Below are positions 7,741-12,926 of a stretch of DNA of 12,926 nucleotides, piece after piece. A program made the position numbers and the translations under genes. Within the stretch, counting starts at the first letter, position 1; the number at the start of each line of letters is the position of its first letter. Source of the stretch: Cytophagales bacterium (lineage in GTDB: Bacteria; Bacteroidota; Bacteroidia; Cytophagales; Spirosomataceae). Below the pieces are notes generated by a model, which was given only the letters and a program-made list of their open reading frames with translations, was not told where the DNA came from and did not search any database. The DNA lies in contig JABMMK010000104.1 in the NCBI GenBank assembly GCA_013205605.1, positions 1 to 12,926 of the forward strand. Reading direction: 5' to 3'.

Positions 7741-7772
7741 TTGCAATTTTTAAAGATTATTAGCTAATTTTG
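7741..7772 (+). promoter_or_regulatory. Bacteroidota-type promoter for ugd
   Basis: The -7 element TAATTTTG (7765-7772) fits the Bacteroidota consensus TAnnTTTG exactly. A -33 element TTG (7741-7743) lies 21 bp upstream, within the usual spacing. Transcription would start near 7779, leaving a leader of about 25 nt before the ATG at 7805 in very AT-rich DNA with no Shine-Dalgarno sequence. This separates ugd transcription from pafA upstream. Confidence 0.7.
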
Positions 7773-7804
7773 CAAAAAATTTAGAATTAATTTAAGATTA
7801 ACAA

Positions 7805-9118
7805 ATGAAAATAGCTGTAGTAGGAACTGGATATGTTGGATTGGTTACGGGTACATGTTTTGCGGAAACGGGAAATCACGTGACTTGCGTGGATATCAAT
7901 GAAGATAAAATTAATCGAATGAAAGCAGGCGAGGTTCCTATTTACGAACCCGGTCTTGAGGACTTATTTCATCGAAATACAGAAGAAGGAAGATTGAATT
8001 TTACCACTTCTCTAAGTGAGGGTATAAAAGGAGCAAAAGTGATTTTTCTGGCTTTGCCAACTCCTCCGGGTGAAAATGGCTCTGCCGATTTAAAATATAT
8101 TTTACAAGTAGCTAAAGATTTGGGGCCAATGATCACCGAATATACCGTGATCATTGACAAAAGTACAGTGCCCGTTGGAACCTCAGAACTTGTCCATCAA
8201 GCGATAGCCAAAAATGTTTCTCCTGATTTATTTGACGTAGTTTCAAATCCTGAATTTTTGAGAGAAGGTGTTGCGGTTGAGGATTTTATGAAACCAGACC
8301 GAGTGGTCATTGGAACAGAATCTGACAAAGCAAAAGAAATATTGAATCGATTATATGCCCCATTAGTTCGCCAAGGAAATCCAATCATTTTCATGGATGA
8401 ACGTTCGGCAGAAATGACTAAATATGCAGCTAATGCATTTTTGGCCACCAAGATTACCTTCATGAATGAAATTGCTAACCTGTGCGAGTTAGTTGGCGCA
8501 AACGTGGACGATATTCGCAGAGGCATAGGCACCGATTCAAGAATAGGCAAGCGGTTTTTATTTGCGGGCATCGGATATGGAGGTTCTTGCTTCCCTAAGG
8601 ATGTGCAGGCGCTAGCCAAAACTTCAGAAGAGAATAATTACCAATTTCACATTTTAGATAGTGTGATGAAGGTCAATGAAAAGCAAAAAACTAAGTTGAT
8701 TCCGATTATAAAAAATCACTTCAATAATGAGTTAGCTGGAAAAACGATCGGTATTTGGGGTTTGGCATTTAAGCCTTATACGGATGACATTCGCGAGGCA
8801 CCTGCTTTGTACAACATCGAACATCTACTCGAATTAGGATGTAAAATCAATGTGTATGATCCTGAGGCGATGCCTAATACCAAAGAATTATTAGGAGAAA
8901 CAGTTACCTTCTCAAAGAATCCTTACGACGCGATTGAGAATGCGGATGCGCTCCTTATTGTGACCGAATGGCCACAATTTAGAACACCTGACTTTGAACG
9001 CATGGAAAGCTTATTGAAAAATAAGGTAATTTTTGACGGTAGAAATTTATATGAAATGGCTCAAATGAAAGAATTAGGATACACCTATTATTCCATTGGC
9101 CGCGGGGTGGTTAAGTAG
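7805..9118 (+). CDS. ugd: UDP-glucose 6-dehydrogenase
   Basis: This cytoplasmic enzyme oxidises UDP-glucose to UDP-glucuronate with two NAD+. At 437 aa it is the normal length for the bacterial UDP-glucose/GDP-mannose dehydrogenase family. The N-terminal Rossmann domain opens with GTGYVGLVTG at 7-16. Further signatures are ALPTPPGENGSADL (83-96), STVPVGT (120-126), NPEFLREG (148-155), KYAANAFLATKITFMNEIAN (206-225) with conserved K216 and N221, and the catalytic C262 in GYGGSCFPKD. The C-terminal UDP-binding domain shows GLAFKPYTDDIREAPA. The ADLKYI and FLREG signatures favour UDP-glucose over UDP-ManNAc or GDP-mannose dehydrogenases. It has its own promoter just upstream. uxs follows after 110 bp and uses its product. 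No terminator with a T tract separates the two genes. Confidence 0.96.
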   Translation: MKIAVVGTGYVGLVTGTCFAETGNHVTCVDINEDKINRMKAGEVPIYEPGLEDLFHRNTEEGRLNFTTSLSEGIKGAKVIFLALPTPPGENGSADLKYILQVAKDLGPMITEYTVIIDKSTVPVGTSELVHQAIAKNVSPDLFDVVSNPEFLREGVAVEDFMKPDRVVIGTESDKAKEILNRLYAPLVRQGNPIIFMDERSAEMTKYAANAFLATKITFMNEIANLCELVGANVDDIRRGIGTDSRIGKRFLFAGIGYGGSCFPKDVQALAKTSEENNYQFHILDSVMKVNEKQKTKLIPIIKNHFNNELAGKTIGIWGLAFKPYTDDIREAPALYNIEHLLELGCKINVYDPEAMPNTKELLGETVTFSKNPYDAIENADALLIVTEWPQFRTPDFERMESLLKNKVIFDGRNLYEMAQMKELGYTYYSIGRGVVK

Positions 9119-9121
9119 ATT

Positions 9122-9147
9122 AGGTAATAGGTAAAAGGTAATAGGTA
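9122..9147. repeat. Short tandem direct repeat (two copies of AGGTAATAGGTA)
   Basis: The 12-mer AGGTAATAGGTA occurs exactly at 9122-9133 and 9136-9147, with a 14-bp period. Each copy is itself built from AGGTA-like subunits. It starts four bases after the ugd stop and abuts a REP-like repeat. It looks like a remnant of low-complexity intergenic DNA; no function is assigned. Confidence 0.75.
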
Positions 9148-9173
9148 TTGTAGAGACGCGATACTTCGCGTTT
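9148..9173 (+). repeat. REP-like hairpin repeat, copy A (between ugd and uxs)
   Basis: This is a 26-bp element starting TTGTAGAGACGCGA. It contains the stem arms AGACGCGA (9154-9161) and TCGCGTTT (9166-9173) around TACT, with one G-T wobble. It differs by a single base (T for C at 9172) from the reverse complement of copy D at 10327-10352. It is one of four copies in the window, all in non-coding DNA around uxs. Confidence 0.88.
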
Positions 9174-9228
9174 AAAATATTAATAAAACACCATTTACAA
9201 AATTGTGGATGGCTATTTTTTAAAAAAT

Positions 9229-10200
9229 ATGAAGAGAATATTAATTACAGGGGGTGCGGGATTCCTAGGCTCACATTTATGTGATCGTTTCATCAAAGAA
9301 GGCTATCATGTAATTGCCATGGATAACTTGATCACTGGAGATCTGAAAAATATCGAGCACTTATTTAAGCTTCCAAATTTTGAGTTTTACCACCATGATG
9401 TTTCTAAATTCATTCATGTTCCAGGCCAATTAGATTATATTTTACATTTTGCGTCTCCTGCCTCTCCGATTGATTATTTAAAAATACCCATTCAAACCCT
9501 AAAAGTGGGCTCATTAGGCATTCATAATTGCTTAGGCTTAGCCAGAGTAAAAGGAGCACGTGTATTAATCGCTTCTACATCAGAGGTTTATGGAGACCCG
9601 ACCGTCCATCCCCAACCAGAGGAATATTGGGGAAATGTTAATCCAGTAGGCCCGCGCGGCGTATATGACGAAGCAAAGCGTTTCCAAGAGGCAATGACCA
9701 TGGCCTATCATACCTATCATGGATTAGAAACAAGAATCGTTCGAATCTTTAATACCTATGGTCCAAGAATGCGATTAAACGATGGGCGTGTACTTCCTGC
9801 ATTTATAGGCCAAGCATTGCGTGGAGAAGATTTAACCATGTTTGGTGATGGATCACAAACAAGAGCTTTCTGTTTTGTCAACGATTTAGTGGAGGGTATA
9901 TATCGGCTTTTATTAAGTGATTACACCCAACCTATGAACATCGGTAATCCAGATGAAATTACCATTAAGGAATTTGGTGAAGAAATTATCAAATTAACGG
10001 GGACTACCCAAAAGCTTATTTCATTGCCATTGCCAACTGATGACCCAAAGCAACGTAAACCAGATATTACAAAGGCCAAAGCGATCTTAGGTTGGGAGCC
10101 CAAAGTATCTCGTGCAGAAGGTTTAAAAATCACCTACGAATATTTCAAATCATTAAGCCCAGACGATTTACATCGGATGGCACACCATAAAGAGTTCTAG
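9229..10200 (+). CDS. uxs: UDP-glucuronate decarboxylase (UDP-xylose synthase)
   Basis: This NAD-dependent extended short-chain dehydrogenase converts UDP-glucuronate to UDP-xylose and CO2. From ATG 9229 it has 323 aa. An in-frame GTG at 9205 would add eight residues ahead of the canonical MKRILITGGAGFLG start and is unlikely. The nucleotide-binding GGAGFLG is at 8-14, and HFASPASP at 73-80 is typical of UXS. STSEVYGDP lies at 116-124, and the catalytic Tyr146 and Lys150 lie in GPRGVYDEAKRF. NTYGPRMRLNDGRV (175-188) is the UXS-specific substrate region. The block YWGNVNPVGPRGVYDEAK separates it from dTDP-glucose dehydratases. It lies 110 bp after ugd, whose product is its substrate, so the pair is a two-step UDP-xylose module. 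A good terminator follows, and REP-like repeats flank the gene on both sides. Confidence 0.95.
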   Translation: MKRILITGGAGFLGSHLCDRFIKEGYHVIAMDNLITGDLKNIEHLFKLPNFEFYHHDVSKFIHVPGQLDYILHFASPASPIDYLKIPIQTLKVGSLGIHNCLGLARVKGARVLIASTSEVYGDPTVHPQPEEYWGNVNPVGPRGVYDEAKRFQEAMTMAYHTYHGLETRIVRIFNTYGPRMRLNDGRVLPAFIGQALRGEDLTMFGDGSQTRAFCFVNDLVEGIYRLLLSDYTQPMNIGNPDEITIKEFGEEIIKLTGTTQKLISLPLPTDDPKQRKPDITKAKAILGWEPKVSRAEGLKITYEYFKSLSPDDLHRMAHHKEF

Positions 10201-10204
10201 TTAT

Positions 10205-10227
10205 AACCGGGGAAACCCGGTTTTTTT
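10205..10227 (+). terminator. Intrinsic terminator of uxs
   Basis: The stem AACCGGG (10205-10211) pairs with CCCGGTT (10216-10222) around the stable tetraloop GAAA. The stem's last two T open a run of seven T (10221-10227). It lies five bases after the uxs stop and ends the ugd-uxs transcript. Confidence 0.92.
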
Positions 10228-10232
10228 ATTCC

Positions 10233-10258
10233 TTGTAGAGACGCGATACCTCGCATCT
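10233..10258 (+). repeat. REP-like hairpin repeat, copy B
   Basis: This 26-bp element is in the same orientation as copy A. It begins TTGTAGAGACGCGATACC and differs from the copy D consensus at two positions (10250 T to C, 10255 G to A). The second change disrupts one stem pair on this strand but leaves a G-U pair on the other. It directly follows the uxs terminator. Confidence 0.87.
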
Positions 10259-10283
10259 TTTTTGGTTATTTTTTGTGGGAAAT

Positions 10284-10307
10284 AGACGCGAAGTAGCGTC
10301 TCTACAA
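10284..10307 (-). repeat. REP-like hairpin repeat, copy C (2-nt deletion)
   Basis: This is an inverted copy of 24 bp. Compared with copy D it lacks two bases (TC) in the centre, which shortens the stem to AGACGC/GCGTCT with loop GAAGTA. The outer GTCTCTACAA end is intact. It points opposite to copy B. Confidence 0.86.
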
Positions 10308-10326
10308 AAATAATATGAATATAATT

Positions 10327-10352
10327 AGACGCGAAGTATCGCGTCTCTACAA
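10327..10352 (-). repeat. REP-like hairpin repeat, copy D (best stem)
   Basis: This inverted copy has a perfect 8-bp stem, AGACGCGA (10327-10334) with TCGCGTCT (10339-10346) around AGTA, followed by the CTACAA tail. It lies 19 bp from copy C in the same orientation and opposite to copy B, so B with C or D can also pair as a long inverted repeat. Confidence 0.88.
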
Positions 10353-10370
10353 AATTAATCATCGGAAAAC

Positions 10371-10401
10371 AAAAAAGGCTGCCCTTGTGAGCAGCCTTTT
10401 T
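10371..10401. terminator. Bidirectional intrinsic terminator of the TonB-dependent receptor gene
   Basis: GGCTGC (10377-10382) pairs with GCAGCC (10391-10396) around an 8-nt loop. Six A precede it and five T follow it, so it works on both strands. It lies about 20 bp beyond the 3' end of the leftward receptor gene and also backs up the uxs terminator on the other strand. Confidence 0.9.
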
Positions 10402-10419
10402 ATTTCGGAATCGAATATC

Positions 10420-12926
10420 TTAATTAAAGATATAACGAACTCCAAATTGTGCTTGCCAACGAGATCCCAGACCAAATGATCTTTGGAAAGTATCAGACAA
10501 TGGAGTGGTTCCAGAACGATAAGGGAACGTAAATACAGGTTTTCCTGTAGCGGCATCGTTACCAACATAATTGATTAATCCGGCTCGTAAGGTAGATTGA
10601 TTTAATCCCCACTGTGGAGTTACATAATTACCAAAATTAAATACGTCTAAAGTAAACTGTAACGTATTTGTATGACCACCTACCTTGATGTAAAAGTCTT
10701 GAATTACCTTGAAATCAAAATTAGCGGACCACGGTAATTCAGCACCATTACGCTGAGCATAATGACCACGATGTGCATTCAAATAGGAATCTTGCGTGAT
10801 ATACTTATCTAAATCTGCCCATTGTTGAGCCGCCGTGTAAGTACCCAAATCTCTCAACATAATGTCGGATTGACTACTAGGAATAAAAATCAAATCATTC
10901 GCATTTTGATTATCTCCATTCATATCTCCTGAATAAGTATATGAGAAACGACCCGCTGGAGCAGCAGAATAGGTGAATCCAAAAGTAGTACTCGCCTTCT
11001 CATTCAAATAGTTTAAACGATATGAACCATATGCGTTAAAACGATGCGTTTGAATGTAAGAAGAATATGAAGCCACATTCTCATTGGGATCACCTGAAAC
11101 TACACGATCTCTCCATTGTGATTGAGCAATAGATCCTCCATCATTCACTGAACGAGAATCAGAGTTCGTATAAGCCAAAGAAGCGAAAAGTCCATTTTCA
11201 AATGTTTTTGAAATAGTAGCTGTCAATGCATACGAGTAACCTAAGTCTGTGTTCTTGATAACAATCGCATCAGAAATACTAGGGCTAGATACCGTATTAG
11301 GACCAACTGCTGGAGCATTTACACCTCTCACATTACCATAGATTTGGAAGTTCCTAACTGAACCTGGAAGTCCATTCGTACCCAATGTGTAAAAAATCAT
11401 ACGATTATCTGCACCAACAGCCTTAACTGTCGACTTAGGTAAATTCACGTTCTCTAAATACACCGCGTTAACATCTTTGGTATATATACCTTCTAAACCT
11501 AAAATCCAACCATCACCCAAGTTTTTATCTAAAGCTAAATTGGTTCTAAATACTTGAGAAAACTTAAAGTTAGGATCCGTAACAGCTAAATTGTAAGCTG
11601 TTGGAGTCAAAGGCAAAGTAATCGCCGGACGATAAGCATTTACGTCTGGATTGAATGGACGGTTCGTTGGGTTAGCCAAATTTTCTGAACCAAACAATAC
11701 ACCATTGTTAGACAATTGATTCGATAACCAAACGTAAGGAACACGACCAGAGAATAAACCTAAACCTCCACGAATTTGAGTTTGCTTGTCATCCTTCACA
11801 TCCCAGTTGAAACCAAAACGGGGTGACCATAAAACAGTTGTTTCAGGGAATTTATTTGTAGTCAATTTAACCCCATCACGGAAAGTTAAACTTGGAACAT
11901 ACGTATTCGTATACTTTGGCTCGTCGAATGACGGGAATGAAGTAGCATCCGCACGTATACCAAAAGTTAATTTTAAGCCTTTAGCAGCTGTAATTTCATC
12001 TTGGCCATAAAAACTTAATGTGCTACCCTTCATTTCAGCAAAAGGGAAAGTACTGTAGTTTGACCATTGTTGTTGGTAACGCGCAGGAATCACTTTCGTA
12101 TCTCCGTTGGCTGATTTAATGAAATCATCAATTGATTTAAATTGATAAGCACCATAATAGTTAGGAGCAAAGCCATTCATAAATGAATTTGTCTCAAAAG
12201 CTAAACCTAGCGTATAAACATGCTTTCCTTTATAAATCGTTAAGTTATCAGCGATTTGGAAAATATCAGAATTCAAAATGTTATTTGCCGAGAATGGCTC
12301 ATATCCAAATGCAGTTAATTCATTTAAATTATTATTTCCGATATCAACAGTCGGGAATGGATTATCATTCACTGGAGATTGACGGAAGTCACGCATGGCA
12401 GTGTAACCTACGGTTAAGTTATTTGCTACCGAGTTCGAAAAAGTTGAGTTTAATTCTGCAATGTATGAATCAAGGTTATTATTAATTCTGTACAAAGAAC
12501 CTTGAAAAGGCAAAACAGTAGCAGAAGCTGAACGTCCACCAGATAATGAACCAGATGAAGATGGATTAATATCCGCATAAGAACGTAAGTAATTATATTT
12601 TACATTGAATTTATGCTTATCAGAAATATTCCAATCCAAACGTAAATTTACTTTTTGAGAATACTTTTCTTTATTCCAATTCTCATAAGCACCTGGATCG
12701 TACTTGAATTTACTCATTAAGAAATCTTTCAAACGATCTAAATCAGCCGCTTTCGCGATCGATTTATTAGGCTCAGAACCTGTTCTGGTAGCTACAAAAT
12801 TGGAACCTGGATCCGTTTGTGTCTCTTGCTCAAATGAAGCAAAAACAAATAATTTATCTTTGATTAAAGCACCACCGATACGAGCACCGATTTGCCCACG
12901 AGCAAAGGTACCATATTGATTCACCA
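10420..12926 (-). CDS. Oar-like TonB-dependent outer-membrane receptor (partial, N-terminus missing)
   Basis: The C-terminal 834 or more residues of a large outer-membrane beta-barrel protein are present. The reading frame is open to the window edge, so the GTG at 12924 is not a start. The signal peptide, carboxypeptidase-like regulatory domain and most of the plug lie outside. The first visible stretch, FARGQIGARIGGALIKDKLFVFASFEQ, is the plug-to-barrel junction typical of Oar/TonB receptors that carry a carboxypeptidase-like domain. The rest is alternating aromatic and polar beta strands, with SPRFGFNWDVKDDKQTQIRGGLGLFSGRVPYVWLSNQ at mid-barrel. An acidic loop, MNGDNQNANDLIFIP (about 10880-10922), may bind calcium. 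The protein ends in WQAQFGVRYIFN, a barrel C-terminal strand. Proteins of this kind take up large ligands or serve in cell-surface processes, and the ligand here is unknown. No SusD partner lies downstream, so a classical glycan-uptake pair is not supported on that side. Confidence 0.9.
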   Translation of the reverse strand, partial: VNQYGTFARGQIGARIGGALIKDKLFVFASFEQETQTDPGSNFVATRTGSEPNKSIAKAADLDRLKDFLMSKFKYDPGAYENWNKEKYSQKVNLRLDWNISDKHKFNVKYNYLRSYADINPSSSGSLSGGRSASATVLPFQGSLYRINNNLDSYIAELNSTFSNSVANNLTVGYTAMRDFRQSPVNDNPFPTVDIGNNNLNELTAFGYEPFSANNILNSDIFQIADNLTIYKGKHVYTLGLAFETNSFMNGFAPNYYGAYQFKSIDDFIKSANGDTKVIPARYQQQWSNYSTFPFAEMKGSTLSFYGQDEITAAKGLKLTFGIRADATSFPSFDEPKYTNTYVPSLTFRDGVKLTTNKFPETTVLWSPRFGFNWDVKDDKQTQIRGGLGLFSGRVPYVWLSNQLSNNGVLFGSENLANPTNRPFNPDVNAYRPAITLPLTPTAYNLAVTDPNFKFSQVFRTNLALDKNLGDGWILGLEGIYTKDVNAVYLENVNLPKSTVKAVGADNRMIFYTLGTNGLPGSVRNFQIYGNVRGVNAPAVGPNTVSSPSISDAIVIKNTDLGYSYALTATISKTFENGLFASLAYTNSDSRSVNDGGSIAQSQWRDRVVSGDPNENVASYSSYIQTHRFNAYGSYRLNYLNEKASTTFGFTYSAAPAGRFSYTYSGDMNGDNQNANDLIFIPSSQSDIMLRDLGTYTAAQQWADLDKYITQDSYLNAHRGHYAQRNGAELPWSANFDFKVIQDFYIKVGGHTNTLQFTLDVFNFGNYVTPQWGLNQSTLRAGLINYVGNDAATGKPVFTFPYRSGTTPLSDTFQRSFGLGSRWQAQFGVRYIFN

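Noticed and set aside
7741..7775. Two TTGCAA palindromes 29 bp apart as an operator pair
   Set aside because: Each overlaps a promoter element (TTG at -33, TTTG at -7) and is explained by them; the six-base palindrome is too short to stand alone.
8197..8619. Open frame on the - strand inside ugd
   Set aside because: It lies wholly within conserved ugd codons, including the catalytic Cys region, and is a shadow of that gene.
9205..9228. GTG start for uxs adding eight residues
   Set aside because: The family starts directly at the MKRILITGGAGFLG strand, and the added residues have no support.
9148..10352. Repeated hairpin elements as a possible CRISPR array
   Set aside because: There are only four copies with irregular spacing, mixed orientation and an intervening gene, and no cas gene is present. 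A REP-like element fits better.
12183..12485. Open frame on the + strand inside the receptor gene
   Set aside because: It is antisense to a strongly supported beta-barrel coding frame and its product resembles no protein family.
10420..12926. SusC/SusD glycan-uptake locus
   Set aside because: The barrel looks Oar-like rather than SusC-like, and no SusD gene lies downstream of its 3' end.

Overview
The window reads as chromosomal DNA of a Bacteroidota bacterium, most likely a Cytophagia-like freshwater or soil relative. The genus cannot be fixed from this sequence alone. The evidence is: AT-rich DNA; starts without Shine-Dalgarno sequences; a promoter of the Bacteroidota type (TTG, 21 bp, TAATTTTG) ahead of the UDP-glucose dehydrogenase gene; exported proteins whose signal peptides end in Ala-Gln; the short Bacteroidota form of AMP nucleosidase; a PafA-type phosphatase; and a large Oar-like TonB-dependent receptor.

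Left part (1-4798). Four genes point right. argS (arginyl-tRNA synthetase), a membrane-anchored thioredoxin-type glutathione peroxidase and menA (menaquinone prenyltransferase) are packed with a 1-nt overlap and a 5-nt gap, so they are probably one operon. An exported TPR-repeat protein follows after 35 bp. A bidirectional hairpin terminator separates it from the convergent AMP nucleosidase gene.

Middle (4797-7725). AMP nucleosidase points left. It is divergent from a two-gene unit pointing right: a small HsdR-N / PD-(D/E)xK nuclease-like orphan, and a periplasmic PafA-like alkaline phosphatase joined to it by an ATGA overlap. A perfect 10-bp inverted repeat lies in the divergent gap.

Nucleotide-sugar part (7741-10227). 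A good promoter drives ugd (UDP-glucose to UDP-glucuronate), followed by uxs (UDP-glucuronate to UDP-xylose). The two steps make UDP-xylose for surface polysaccharide or glycan. uxs is bracketed by four copies of a 26-bp hairpin-forming, REP-like repeat: one upstream and three downstream, in mixed orientation. A GAAA-loop terminator follows the gene.

Right end (10371-12926). A second bidirectional terminator follows the 3' end of a left-pointing TonB-dependent receptor of the Oar type, whose N-terminus lies outside the window.

Most genes are recognisable housekeeping or cell-surface genes, and I see no convincing novel multi-gene system. The points most worth checking are the repeat family around uxs, the orphan nuclease-like gene coupled to pafA, and the anchored peroxidase in the argS-menA operon.
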